A stretch of DNA of 64,000 nucleotides from Epiperipatus broadwayi (taxonomy: Eukaryota; Onychophora; Udeonychophora; Euonychophora; Peripatidae): NCBI GenBank assembly GCA_028023455.1, contig JAQFVV010006305.1:921001-985000 (forward strand). The letters are read 5' to 3'. Position 1 is the stretch's first letter; the number at the start of each line of letters is the position of its first letter. Of the stretch, positions 1 through 13,310 are shown in pieces. The position numbers and the translations under genes are program-made. The notes under the pieces were generated by a model. The model saw only the letters and a list, made by a program, of their open reading frames with translations, did no database searches and was not told where the DNA came from.

Positions 1-779
1 AAAGCCAGGGTTTAAACCCCCTCTAATTAATTCCAGAAGATGAAATGATTAAACTTTTTATTCTACTATGGCTGTTTCATGAAGTCACCTATAAACTATT
101 CTAAAAATAATTATTATAATTATGAAAAACAAAAACAAGTTATAATCACGTAACTTGATATCGCTTGTATTTATGATCAATATATGGCGTCTTACCAAAA
201 CCACCAAACAAAGCATATATTTGTTTACATAAATGACAAAAGAATCAGAACTAACTATCTCTTTCGTTTGCCCACCCTCAGATCAGCTGATTTTAATTAT
301 AATTATGATAAATAAAGTTGGAGTTAATAAACATTCTTTTTTCTGAACATTTGAAAATTGTTTTTTTAATTTCAATTTTTTTTTTATCACTTATAATAAT
401 ACTCTTTCATGTAGCAATTGGACCATATGCATGAAAATCCATGGACAACTAACTACTTTTAAACATTACCATTTTTTTTTAGATTGATTCAATTTACAAA
501 GTAATAATTAAAGAATGAAAGTTGTTCATAATAGTATCTTACATTTGCCTGGCAACAAAACAATCTCTTTAGATTTCTTTATTTTCTAAAACATCATTGA
601 GTTTTTGATAAATCATTTATCTATTATTGGAAGCATCCTATTTAACCCTTGACAACATTTTACTATAGTAGATAATAATATTCCATAATAATTACTATAG
701 ACTTTTTTATTTTATAAATTGAAACCATTGATTAAGTGTCATCATCTTTGGGGCATGCATAGCTAGTTACAAGCATTAA
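1..779. other. Unassigned AT-rich DNA
   Basis: No long open frame, tRNA-like segment or paired terminal repeat was found. The stretch consists of simple A/T-rich sequence with short homopolymers and ends where the duplicated segment beginning near 780 starts. Confidence 0.5.
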
Positions 780-1262
780 ATATGAGCATTAAATATGACG
801 ATAATAATAATATTGCATTTTTAATTCTAAACCGTCAGTAAATGCTTGTGAGTGTCTTCGCATTTTATCTCAAACAAGTATTTCTGTACAAAAAAAAAAT
901 AGAAATCAAAAAAAGAGTTAATTAACTGTAAAATTAATTTTTGGAAAAAAAAAAAAGTGAAATAGTTTTATAAAAGTTATCAACAACACAATAGAATTTT
1001 TAATTAAATTTCATTTATAAAAAACTAAGGAGTTTCAGAATAAATTTGTATTACTAAAACAACTAATGTTTTTATTTTGTCTGGTTTTCTATTTCCAATT
1101 ATGAGTAATTATCATTTGTTTTTTTTCCTGTGTTTTTCAAAAAGCAGGCAATGATAATGGATATGGGGGAGGGAGGAAGGTGATTAAGTTGCTTTTTAAT
1201 AAACATCTTATAGAGTTGGAGAGAGGCAATTAAGTTTGATAAGCTATAAAAAGCTTTCATTA

Positions 1263-1631
1263 ACTGAAACACACAGGCTTATTATATACTTGTGTCTATA
1301 TATGTAATATATAGGGTATATGGGCACAGACTTTCACACGCTCCACCACTCCCCACACCATCTATATATGTAATATATAGGGTATATGGGCACAGACTTT
1401 CACACGCCCCACAATTCCCCACACTATCTCATAACACTGATACACTTGAACACATATATGTTGAAAAGATAAATAATCACCAATATATGTATTTCAACTG
1501 ATGATTGCTGTTTTTATTGGTGATTATTTATCTTTTCAACATATATATATATGTTCAAGTGTATCAGTATGATGAGATAGTGTGGGGAGTGGTGGGGCGT
1601 GTGAAAGTCTGTGCTCATATACCCTATATAT
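1263..1631 (-). mobile_element. F1 palindromic element, 5'-truncated copy
   Basis: A foldback element whose two arms (about 1290-1495 and 1510-1630) are inverted copies of each other. It is flanked by a 16-base direct repeat, TAAAAAGCTTTCATTA, at 1247-1262 and 1632-1647. The paralogous copy near 9290 has only one version of this site and no insertion, so it serves as the empty site. Read on the minus strand the element ends with ...GTTTCAGT at its fixed 3' end; the other end is cut short at the CCCTATATAT block. The left arm also holds a tandem duplication of a segment of about 70 bases (about 1299-1430). The hammerhead core near 1497-1530 is collapsed here. Confidence 0.8.
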
Positions 1632-2862
1632 TAAAAAGCTTTCATTATAAATTTAAAGCAGAATACATTTTGGCAGAGGACATTTCAGAAGCAGAATATG
1701 TTTGTGTTAGCAGAGAGCATGAACTAGCAGATTTTGTTTTATTGTGAAGACGATCTGAATCGTGTATATGCACATTAAAAGTTTCAGTCTTTTAAAGAGT
1801 GTATTATTATATAAATAAGCAATCATTTCATATGTATACGGAGTTAAATTTTATAAAAATGATTTGCTAGAAAAGTTCCTGTAGTCCATCTTTGGCTACA
1901 TGGTACTCCACAGAAGAAATGTTGTCTATCCTGTACCTAGAAAAAATGACTAGCATTAAAAAGAACATTTAAAATTACTCCATCCATCTCTATAAAATAT
2001 AAATGCATACATGTGGCTTATCCAAGTGAGAAGAAAGAAGATCCACTGAGGTCTAATAATGACCAGTCAAACTACAAGATATTCGTGGATTAATCATGGG
2101 ACTGATTATGAAAAAAATATTACAAACCATTTTATTAACTTGCATAATCCTTAATTATTAAAGAACCACTTAGACAAAATTGTTTAGTTATAATCCCATC
2201 ATAAATTGCATAGGAGTATTTAATCAATGGACTAAGAACTCATTTAAAACTTCATTGATAAATGGGAAATAATAATAAAAAAAATCATCCCAAGGATAAT
2301 TATAGTTGGATGATCAAAGTGTCAGTTTTTATATGACTACCTTTTTGCCAGCAAAAGATAAAGATTAAAGGTAAAAATAATTATTTATATTATCATTACA
2401 TTACGTAAACATTTATAAATATATTTTTTTCCACTCTTAGTTGGTTAATCATTAACTCATATCAAATTTTTTTTATATTATTCCACTTACCCTAAATATT
2501 ATATATATTTGCTTTAGTGTAAAGTATATATTTATATTATATATACACATATATTTGTGTGCATTGAGGAATTGGATATATGTATGATTAGTTATCATTA
2601 TTCATGTATGTAATTCAAACTTGATGGAGTGCCTGGGATAATAAAATATATAGTTTTTTTTGTATGTGTATTTATTTGATTTATAAGAAAAGAAAAAGAT
2701 AATATATACCAAATGATGCAAATGGTTTGTCAAGGACTGTAATAATCATTGCTTGAGAGAATGTAGAGATAACTTGCATAAAACTATCATGGTTATATAT
2801 ATTTTTGCCTTATTTATTTTCATTTACATATTTCATAAGTGAGTAGTGCAACATTTCTAGTG

Positions 2863-2945
2863 AGTTTCATAAGTCTCAAAGCTATGGTTTGGTGCTAACA
2901 GGATCTTTACAAAAGGGTATAAGTTCAATCCTAGTTTGCTAGTGG
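2863..2945 (+). mobile_element. Possible tRNA-derived SINE remnant
   Basis: An insert of about 80 bases found only in copy A of the duplication. It contains a B-box-like AAGTTCAATCC near 2930 and an A-box-like stretch about 50 bases upstream. It is bounded by a short CTAGTG repeat. No poly-A tail is seen. Small tRNA-like insertion is the best reading, but the evidence is thin. Confidence 0.3.
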
Positions 2946-3215
2946 CACTAGTCTGAGTCTTTAATAATATAACAAGCCAGAACTAATAAATATTCTAGCC
3001 ACTTTAGGTATCATGGGTTATATTCATATGATGAGTATAAAATGTTACTATTGTGTTGACATTATTAGCAATAGACTTTAAACTGATAATGTCTCAGTAT
3101 GCTCATTTTAGCTTATGATTGGGTTAGTAAGCTATTACTTTGTTTAATTAAAGCTAGTTACATTTGTACCTAAATGTGGCCTAATCATAGTCATGCAAAT
3201 AGGAGTCCATATTAT

Positions 3216-3907
3216 GTTTGGTGGCCAACATGATTCATTTAGGACCACAACATGCTGTGATTAACTTTCTTACATTCATTCTGTTGTATATATGAAAGAA
3301 ATATGAAAACAAACATAAACCCTAAGAGGAATAAAGAAATGTTACCCAAATGAAGGTGAAATGTAGAATGAAGAAGTGGTTAAAATAGAAGGGAAAGGCA
3401 ACATTTAAGAAAATTAAAAATAGTATAATAGAGCCATATTAATACAAGAACAAACATGCAATGTTGAAGAAAATTTAAAATATTATGATGAAGCTATAGT
3501 AACAAGAACAAATAAGCTAGGCAAAAATGGGTCAGGATATGAAAAATATTAAGTAGAGTTGCAGTGTGATTGAGGGATGGGCTCAAACAGTTATTAATAT
3601 TTATATATAGAAAAAGATTTTTTTTAAAAAAATACTAGTTTTTTTAAAATAAATGATAAGAGCTAAATCAAAAATGCAAGCCCAAAATTCAGAAGAAAAT
3701 ACTGTACTGTTATCAAAATAGACAGAAGTCACAGAGCTGTATGTAATAATTGGGGATAAAAATCAGACTGAATAAAAGCCTGAAACTTCCAAAGAGCAGG
3801 CATATCAAGCAACACTATTGATGATATTAATGGTACATATTAAAAAATTGGCTGGGCAAATAGAAGACAAGTATAATAAAATTGCTGATAATAAATATCA
3901 AATAAAA
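3216..3907. other. Unassigned AT-rich DNA
   Basis: Nothing was recognised. It contains T-run/A-run junctions at about 3617-3650. Confidence 0.45.
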
Positions 3908-4309
3908 GAAATGTGTAAAAATAATATGTAAAAAATTTTTTTTAAAAAAAATAATGCTTTTTTAAATACATAACCAGCTAAAAAGTACAGAATAACAAAG
4001 TAATCAATAAAGTAATCCATCTCTTGATTAATTTGCAAATCTAGACTTGTTATAAAACAATTGGAAATTGAAGAAATATTGTTATTTCATAAAAGCATTT
4101 GAGGCTCAAATAAATCATAAAAATCAAAAACGCCTACAATATTTCTGCAATTTCTAATTGTTTTATAATGTCTAGATTCTTAAAATCTCTGATATTTTCC
4201 AAGAATAGCAAAGGTAGATTCTTTGTTATTTTATACTTTTTAGTCAGCTATATACACAAAAGCTTTTTTTACATATTATTTTTTACTTTTTAGTTATATT
4301 TACACATTT
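3908..4309. repeat. Imperfect inverted repeat (foldback)
   Basis: Arms 3908-4081 and 4137-4309 are imperfect reverse complements. For example, the segment around 4040-4080 with ACAATTGGAAATTGAAG pairs with the segment around 4137-4170, and the outer ends are AAATGTGTAAA and TTTACACATTT. The loop of about 55 bases is unremarkable. No clear target-site duplication was found, so the element class is open. Confidence 0.6.
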
Positions 4310-7300
4310 TAAAAAATGGTTAAAACTACAAAAAAATATGACAAAAATTATAATTTAATAATATGTGAAAATAAAAAATATAACCTCTAACAAACAAATT
4401 TTAAATTTAAATACCAAGTAATCATCTACTGTATAAAATAATGTATTGGTTTTTTAATTAATTCTCTAAGCTTTTTTTACACATTTATTTTTTTTTTCAC
4501 AAAATATTTACGAAATAATTATTTCAGAAAAATAATTCAGATTTTAGTAAAAAATATTTACTTTTAATTAATTAAGTATGAGTTAAATGAAAGTATTAAT
4601 AAAATTTTATTCTACAAATGTAGTATTTCTATTGCCTCAGTTTCTAAGAAATTTTCCTGGAAAGATAAGTATGTAAGTTCAAGTTCTAAAGGGAAACACA
4701 TTTTTTTCATTGTTAAAAATTCAAATATTTGAATATCCTAACAGAAATATAAAAGGGCAAATTAATATAAAAGCATTTAAAATGGCTGATGATTAAAAAA
4801 CCTTCATGAAAGAAATGTTAAAAGAGATAAAAGATAATAAAAAAAGAAAGAGTTTATCAAGAAAATGAAAGAGGATACTGTAACAAAAAGAAAGCTAAAA
4901 ATGATGTATTGCAAGTATCACAAGGAATAAAAGATAGCACTGAGTTGGATAAAATAAGGTAAACTACAGTTAAATGCCCAACTGCACTAGTTAATGAGAA
5001 TAATAAAACTTTGCCATGTAATTTAGAAGAAAATAGTTCTATAATAATTAGTTATGGTGGTAAAATAAATAAGCATGGCATAGACAATATTGAAAATAAT
5101 AGTGATATTTATGTTTCTCTGAACATTTGGTTGAAGAAAAGTGATGCAGAAATCCATGAATGGGAGATGGTGATAAACGTGATATGATGAAGAATGGAAG
5201 AAACACTTTACAAGTGCAAAAGTTAATCTAGGAGTTGTAAATGATTATATTAATGGTAGCAAAGTTATAGAAATGATTCACCTACAAAATGAATTTTACT
5301 ACATGAAATTTAAAGATAGAAATGACACAGAAGTACTTCTGAAAACCAATGATAGAAGTGTTCTTCATTGGAAAACCCATACTCAGAAAAAAAAATAGAA
5401 TTAATCTAAGAAGATTGAAAATGATAAAACAGTCAAGCACTAATATTATCAAAAAAAGAAGATAAACATGAATGTGTTTGCCATTGCTGACTATGTGAAT
5501 GAAGACAAAAACACTGGCACAGAACAAGGAATTAGTAGAGTCAGATAAGATAAAGATTTATTTCAGAGTAAAAAGAGCAAGAGATTTCTCAGGTCACTCC
5601 AAATGACCTCTCCACCAATAAATAAATACCTGGAAAGAAATAAAAATTAAATTTTAAGTGATAAAGGATGGTTTATTCTCTAATTATTCTGAATTTGTCA
5701 AATAGAGTAAATGATGTTAGAACAAATTACAAAATTACAAATTCAAATTTATGACTACACTGAAAGTGAATTCTATAAAAGAAATTTGTCTAAATTCACT
5801 GAAAAGTGATTTTTAGCTGATAATGCATGTTTCTGTACTCTAGTAGTGTTGATGGAGGAGAGCTTTTGTCATTGGAATGAGGATGCAATGTGTTCATGAT
5901 GCTCCATGAAGTTATATATTTCTGCACTGTATCTACCCAAAGTTGAATATTCAAAGTCATTAAAAGTAACCTCTACATCTCAAAGGAGCATAGTTTGATA
6001 ATGATGACTACCATGGCAGAATTGTGCCATGAATCATGAGTATCTAAGATTCATAAAAGTCAAATGAACAAGGATCCATTATACCAAAAATTTGGTTTTA
6101 TTCTACTTGTTGAGTTATAAGTGGCATCATGTCCTTAAAGTGAGATAATTTTCATGGTTTTCATACTGCATTATGCATTTATGACATATGATTGAGTGTT
6201 TTAGCCATCATGGTGTTGAAGTCAGTATTCATATTTTTCAGTTTCAGAAGGTCGTCTCAATCCCAAAAAAACAAATTAACCATGAATAGAAACAAACTAG
6301 TGTCTAGAATGGCATTATAATACCAGTTCATAAGTGTGATGTTATAAAAACAGCTGAGTGTAAGAAGATTATTAAATGTTTAAGAATGTGTAATGGTATA
6401 TAATATGCCATTACATTAATTTAAAATTAAAATAAAAAGTTCGTAAATAAAAATAAATTTATTAATAAACTAAAAGCTAAAATTAAAGAGTTGTTTAACG
6501 TATATAATATATCTCACAGATGTAAAAGTTTTTTTTTTTTTTTTTTAAAAAGTATTTGAACATACTTTTTTATAAAAAAAGTACAAGATCTAAAGATAAA
6601 ATATTTTTGTTAAAAGATTTCTATGTAATCTCTGTAAATGGAAATGATTGTTTTATAAATTAAACGAAAAGCAAACTAGCCTTTGGGGCTCTTATATAAT
6701 TAAAAAGGTCAGATAAGAGACTAAAAAAAAGTTAGAATGTCCAATAGAAGCAGTAACCCATGCTTGGACCTTAATGAAAATGATTGGAACAGGAGACTAT
6801 GTTCAGTGAATTTGGAGGATTACTATAAAAAGAAAACAATTCAAGTTAAAAGACAGTTCCAGCTTGATTTTTTGAGAAAGGTGAAAGGATGCACTTTTCA
6901 CTCTCTCTTATTTCAAATGAAGTGACTGTTAATTTATGAATGGCACTATTGTAGACCTGAATCATATGGGTCTTACAATAAAATAGTACCAGGATTGAAA
7001 CAGCTAAGGCCATCTCCGAAAAAATAGACCGGTCTTCCATGAAAGTATGACCAATAAAGACTGTGCAGGAATTGGCAGCAGGAACTGGGAGCTCTTCTAC
7101 TGTAAGATATGAAATGAAAAATTTTTAAAAAGTAATTAAGAACTTTTGTCAAGATTTGACAAGCTTTTAATAATCAACTAAATCTAATTTTTAAAATGAA
7201 CTTTAATCTGACTTTTAAGATTTCAAAATCAATTATTAATGTTTAATTTTAAATATTTGAGTTTTCTAATTTAATCATTTCCATTTTTTATTAATATTTA

Positions 7301-8612
7301 TTGACTAAATTATTTAAATGTATTAAATTTAAGTTGGGTGTAGATGGCTGCATAGATTCGTTAACATTTAATTATTATTTTTTTCATTTTTATATTGATT
7401 AAAATATATAGATATCGGTAAATATGACACTTTATGCTGAGTGTCCAAATGTATTTATTTGTATATCTTTTAAGTTATTGGTGTCAATGTGGCATCTTTT
7501 GATGAAGTCCATTGGGTTTATTGTAAATTTTCCTCTGCAATTCCATCAATAACTTTATATTTTAATCGTTTATGTTTATTTTAAAGGACTTTTTATTTCA
7601 GGCTATTTGTTTCGCAGTTAGGTTGATGCTAATAGAGGGATATATGGGTGTTTACATCAATGTAATGTGAAGTGTGTTTAGCATACAGGCAATGTGCCCA
7701 ACTGAATGCATGACCCAAAGATGTAGTCATTGCATTGCAATGGATACAGATGTATTTCCTGTGCCATTGACCCTTTTTTTAGCTCTATGGATAGAGACTA
7801 TAAGTCGGCAGATAGACCGCTCTCCCCCATACAAAGCATTTCTCTTTAATTAGTGTATATACATGATTCCTTCACCAGACAGACACACATTCCTGTACTG
7901 GATGAGGATCATATCCTTCAAATAATATCACACTGTCAGATGCACATTCCTGTCAGTGTGGTTTTATGCTTCTTCATATTGCATTGGTTGCGACTATATA
8001 TCTGGAAGCAGGCGTTGGTTTGGCTACAAATTTTTATTTTGAGATTAAATAATTGTTTTGAAAAGTTTTTAGCTGAGAAATCTATCTAGCCAATCTATAC
8101 TCAACATTATAAAACAAACCTTTATAAAATGTCCATCTGTGCGGACTTTCTCAATAATTTAAATTTTAAAAAAATAATAACCAAATTAAAATTAATATTA
8201 AAATCTAAACAAGATAAATTTTATTCCTCAATTTTAAATATTTATATATGTGTATTAATAATTGTTTTTTGTGTGTTATTACTGGCAGTATCTTATTTTA
8301 TTTATTTTTTAAAAAAAAAATTTTTTTTAGTGTTGAAAATATATCTCTGCGTCTCCATGAGCTAGTGGCGTGGGCTCACGGTCGTAATAAAATATATATG
8401 TAAAAAATTGATTCTTAACAGTATGTATCTGCCTACTATATAAATTTTCCAGGTTCAAATAGCCTGGTCGCACCCTGTACGGCAGATACAGTAAGACTCC
8501 ACTTCTTCCCCGACCGTTATAAATGTGAAATGAAATTGGTCTAGACAAACAAATGTTTTTTTTTTGTAATTCAATGCAATTTCATTCCCCATATTAGATG
8601 GGAGTGTTGTAG
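4310..8612. other. Unassigned AT-rich DNA, possible decayed element remnants
   Basis: No intact gene. Around 5225-5400 on the plus strand a stop-free stretch of about 55 codons is followed by stops, suggesting an eroded coding region, but I recognise no family. Near 7045-7110 a stretch could be read as a helix-turn-helix remnant (QELAAGTGSSS), too short to assign. A GC-richer patch at 8350-8530 has tRNA-box-like words but no convincing cloverleaf. Confidence 0.4.
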
Positions 8613-10775
8613 ATATGAGCATCAAATATAATGATAATTATTATTATTGCATTTTTAATTGTAAATCTTCAATAAATAAAGGATTAAGCTTTCTTTGAGT
8701 GATATGCATGGGAGTTTCTTTGCATTTCATCTCAAACAAATATTTCTGTACAAAAAAAAATTGAAAGAAAAAAAAAGAGGTTTTTAAATAACTAAAATTA
8801 ATTTTTGAAAAGGGAAAAAAGAAGTGAAATAATTTTATAAAAGTTATCAACTCTGCAAAAGAATTTTTAACTAAATTTTATTTATAAAAAAAATGCATTG
8901 TTTCACAATAAATTTGTATTACTAAAAAGTGTAATATTTTTTCCTCTGGATTTCCTTTTTCTATTTCCAACTATAATTAATCATCATATGTTTTTTTATG
9001 TGTTTTTCAGAAAGTTGGGCATTGATAATGATTATGAGGGGATAATTAAGTTGCTTTTTAATAAACATTATGAGAGAGTGAAAAATATAATTAATTTTAA
9101 AAACTATAAAATTCTTTTTTTTTTTTTTTTTTCTTTTTTTTTTTTTTTCTATTATAAATTATCTTAATTTTTTTTTTTTTTTTTTTTTAAAAATGGGGGG
9201 TTGTGAATATTTATGAGGGGGGATTTTTAATTTTTTTTTATAAAAAACCTTATAAAAATTGAGTGAAACAATTAAATTTGGTAAACTATAAAGGCTTTCA
9301 CTGTAAATTATGTCCGAATATATTTTGGAAGAGGACATTTCAGAAGCAGAATATGTTTGTGTTAGCAGAGTGCAAGAACTAGCAGATTTTTTATTGTGAA
9401 GACCATCCAGACTATGTATATATACATTAAATGTAGCATAGAGTGCATTATTATTCAAATAAGCAATGGTTTCATATGTGTATGAGTTAAATTTTATAAA
9501 AATGATTTTCTAGAAAGGCTCTTGTAGTCCATCTTTGATGATATGACACTTCACAGAAGAAATGATGTCCACCCTGGATATAGGAGAAATAATCTAGCAT
9601 AAAGAAGAAAACTTAAGTGCAACATACCAGCTCTATCATATATAAATGCATACATGTGCCTTACCTGAGTGAGAAGAAATATCTACTGAACCCTAATAAT
9701 GACCATAAAAACTATGAGATATTCATGGATCAATCACAGGACTGATCAGGGGGAAAATACCATGAGCCATTTGGTTAATTTCCAAAATTCATAATTATTA
9801 AAGAATTATGTGTATAACATTGTTTAGTTACAATCGCATCATATATGACATAGGAGTGATCAATGGGTTAAGAACTCATTTAAAACTTTATTGACAAATG
9901 ACAAATAAGAAAAAAAATCATTCTGAAGATTGTTATAGTCAGATTATCAATGCATCTGTTTTAATATAACTACCTTTGTGCTAGCAAAAGACAAACAAAG
10001 ACTAAAAATAAGAATAAATGATATAGATATTATATATATCCCCTTAGTTGGTTAATCATTAACCCATATCAATTTTTCTTTATATTAATTTACCTACCCT
10101 AAATATTATATATATATGTTTTCTTTTAGAATAAAAGTGTACATTTATATTATTTGTGTGTGCATGTTCATTTCTAATTGAAGAATTGGATATGTGTATG
10201 ATTAGTTATCATTATTCACGTAAATAACTCAACTTTGATAGTGCATCTGGGGTAATAAAATATGTAATTTTTTGTAAGTATATTTATAACAAAAAGGTAA
10301 TGTGATTTATCATTACTTAATGATGCAGATGCCTTTTCAAGGGTTGTAGCAACCATTGTTTGGGAGAATGTAGAGATAACCTGCATGTTTCTATTGGAAT
10401 GAAATTGTTATCATTATATATATATATATATTATTGCTTTATTCACTTTTCATTTATGTCTTTCATCAAGTTAACTAAATAAGGCAACATTGGTAGTGGT
10501 GCCATTGTGAGTCTTTAATAATAAAACCAGCCAAAATTAACAAAATATTCTAGCCCCCATAAGTGTCATGGATTATATCCATATGATGAGCAGGGAATAT
10601 TACTGTTGTGGAGTTAACATTATCAGCAATAGGCTTTAAAATGATAATGTCCCTCAGAGGGTCATGATAGTTTATGATTGGGTCAGTAAGCTACTACTTT
10701 GTTTACTTGGAACCAGTTACATTTGAGCCGAAGGTGACCTGATCATCGCATTTTAATGGGAGTCATGTTACAGTA
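8613..10775 (+). repeat. Duplicated segment, copy B (of 780-3215)
   Basis: Collinear with 780-3215 and lacking the F1 and tRNA-like insertions of copy A, so it gives the pre-insertion state for both. It contains an odd T-rich block at 9110-9230 that seems to repeat the preceding 100 bases in a distorted form. The stretch at 9318-9405 is nearly identical to 1665-1750 of copy A. Confidence 0.75.
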
Positions 10776-12149
10776 TATTCCAAAAAATATTTTAATGGTT
10801 TTGAAACTAACACTTCATAATATTTAAAAATGTTTAAGATATTACAACAAGGATATTTTAATTAAAGAAAATGAGTGTCTATCATTTCCTTATTTATTTA
10901 ACACATAAATAACTCTTCCAACCCAGATTCATTTACATTCTTGTAATCATCATCCAAAAATTGATTAAAACACTTATTTTATTTATTTGAATCACTTCAA
11001 TACCATGTAAATGTTCCTTCCATTGATTTAGTAGAATTTGATAAAATTTGTTGGTATATCTTTCAATGCATCAAAAATTATCTAAAGATCATGATTGGCA
11101 AAAGATTGTATATCCTTTACAATTTAAATTCCTTAATCATTTTTATGGTGCTGTTTTTGGTTTGTCTGTTATTAAGTTTTGGTTTTGAGTCCTATATTAT
11201 GAAGCTCCATATTCATTTTGTTGTACCACTAAGAAAAAGTTACACTTTTTATTTTAATCATGTCTCTAATAATATAATCATTGCCAGAGAATTTAATCAG
11301 AATTTTCATTTTTAGAGAATACAAAAACAGACATCATATCTAAAACAACATCTTAAAAGAATTCTACAGCTTAGAAAACATGATAAATCATATAAATCCA
11401 AATTGTCAATTTTAAAACTTAATGGCTACTAACATTATCATGAATAGCAATTGCTTTTAAAAAATTAATATCAAATATCTACCAATATGATTGGAATAGA
11501 ACTTATTTTTAATGCAAGTATGATTTTATTTTGGAATGCGTCATATGATCTATTCATTAAACTACATTTATTAAAAGTAAATGTTTGTATGATTTTATTT
11601 TTTAAAATTCTGATTTTTATCAATAACATAATCCATGAGATGCCATTGTTTTGAAAGTCCAAGGATGTGCCTAGAAAACTATTTGTAATAATCACTTCAT
11701 ATGCTGTGTGAAAATTTAATAAACATTAGTTCATACAAGTTCATAAAACTAGTACCATTACTTCAATAACTTTGTTCACAGTTTATTAGCTCAACCAGAA
11801 TGTGCATTTAATGATCAAAAAAGAGATGGCATTTATCCAATAATCATATCTAATAAAGAATAAAAGTTTTTCTCTTTGAACTTTCTTGATCTGAGCATAA
11901 GCATTGATAAAATACATAAATATTTTTAAATAAGATTTTCACATATACAATCATAAGCTAGTGAAACTTCTGTTCCCATACAATTCTAAAACAATTTATT
12001 ATTGATTGAACCACTTTATGCAAGAACATAATGATTTCCATTCCATTAAACTTCACTCAATCATTGCTTTCTCAATGATAAGGACTTTTTATGCACACTT
12101 GTATATAGAAAAAAAGATTAGTCAAATTGTTGTATCTCTATGTACAATC
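10776..12149. other. Unassigned AT-rich DNA
   Basis: No recognised gene. On the minus strand short open stretches near 11820-12110 and 11471-11695 look like remnants of some coding element, but with several stops and no motif that I can name. Confidence 0.4.
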
Positions 12150-12371
12150 TTACTACATAATTAGTGCAGAGAAATAAGTTATGACATGGATAGGAGGCCC
12201 ATATTGAGAAAATTCTATATTTATGTAAATATAGATAGTAAAGCAACAAAAAAATTAAAGTGGAAACAGAAGTGAAATAAAAAGATTCATATCAGAAATA
12301 GTATTTAATTTCATTGCATAATTAGTGCAGTGAAGTAACAAATGGCATGGAAGGCCTATTGTGACAGGACT

Positions 12372-12600
12372 GGCTATCTTAATATAAGCTGAGCATTGAT
12401 TGTATATATGTGTGATGATAATCTGGATGAACTGACGAGTGCTGTTTTAGTACAAAATACTATTATTGGTGATTATTTATCTTTTTGACATGTGTGTGAT
12501 CAAGTGTGTCAGCAGTATGAGATAGCATGGATTTTTGAGGGTCGTGTGTATGTCTGAGTTCAAACCCTCTATATATTACATATTGGAGTGCAGGTAATAC
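12372..12600 (+). mobile_element. F1 element, old single-arm copy
   Basis: Matches the right arm of the 27784-28493 element from the segment before the ribozyme to the CCCTATATATTACAT block, with many substitutions. The other arm is absent. Element ends are approximate and no clean target duplication could be read. Confidence 0.6.
12414..12475 (+). ncRNA. Degenerate hammerhead ribozyme (F1)
   Basis: CTGACGA at 12432-12438 is followed by a five-pair stem II (GTGCT/AGTAC) with the canonical G-C pair at its base. The next box reads AAAA where GAAA is expected, and the lower helix I pairs poorly. It is probably inactive, but it preserves the ancestral stem II base pair lost in the 28-kb copy. 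Confidence 0.5.
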
Positions 12601-12700
12601 GTCTGTACTATAGAAAAAAAATTTGTAAATGTAGATAGTAAAAAAAAAATAAAGATGCAAAAATGAAAAAAAAAAAGATTGTTCATGTCAGAAATGATAT

Positions 12701-13310
12701 TTAATCTTTAAGAGCCAACAAATTATTCTGCAATGCTTTTAGTAGGCACTTAAAATTTGTTATCAAAAAAGCATCCTATTATTCATTATTTTTGAATCTA
12801 CTTGTTAGCTTGGGTTCAAAATAAAAAAAAATATCAGTTGTTTAAAAAGTCATAATATTCAAGCACCAAAATGATTGATAGGCTGTCATTTGAATATATT
12901 TTTTTTTACAGAATCTATCCAGAAATCTATAGCTCATGTATTCACCACTAAATTAAACTAATTAGACCTTTATCGATGATTGGGGTGTTGTTGTTTGTTT
13001 TTCTATTACTTTTCAATTGCCATTTTAACATAAATAAAATATTCCATTAAAAATATAGAATATTCAATAATTATTAATATCAGATAAATTAGCCATACAT
13101 TAAAAAGATTATATAAATTTCATTTATATTATAGAATACATTTATAGCTTTTGATTTTTTACTCAACTTTAATATTGTTTGGGATAAAATGTGAAAACTT
13201 TATATGAAAATGATTCAGTGATGCTTAATGCATTTAAATGACTCACTGCAATGTAAAGATCTTTTCAGTGAAAAAGATAATACTTATCATGTTGAATAAA
13301 TGTTTAAAAA
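12701..13310. other. Unassigned AT-rich DNA
   Basis: Nothing recognised. Confidence 0.45.

Larger units (their letters stand above)
780..3215 (+). repeat. Duplicated segment, copy A (of 8613-10775)
   Basis: Read end to end, this segment aligns collinearly with 8613-10775, with scattered substitutions and small indels (roughly four in five bases the same by eye). Shared landmarks include the stretch around 1668-1750, which is better conserved than its surroundings, and the final part near 3120-3215. Copy A holds two insertions missing from copy B: the palindromic F1 element at 1263-1631 and a roughly 80-base tRNA-like insert near 2863-2945. No coding function is recognised. It may be an old dispersed repeat or a local duplication. 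Confidence 0.75.
12150..12700. repeat. About 155-bp tandem repeat interrupted by an F1 copy
   Basis: The segment 12158-12308 (GCAGAGAAATAAG ... TATTTAAT) recurs as 12316-12365 plus 12602-12700. The second unit is split by the F1 copy at 12372-12600. The first unit therefore approximates the empty site. Confidence 0.55.

Noticed and set aside
6996-7110. Tc1/mariner helix-turn-helix remnant (QELAAGTGSSS)
   Set aside because: Only about 15 suggestive residues, no catalytic region and no inverted repeats nearby.
8350-8530. tRNA or SINE in the GC-richer patch
   Set aside because: Box-A-like and box-B-like words are about 100 bases apart and no cloverleaf pairs.
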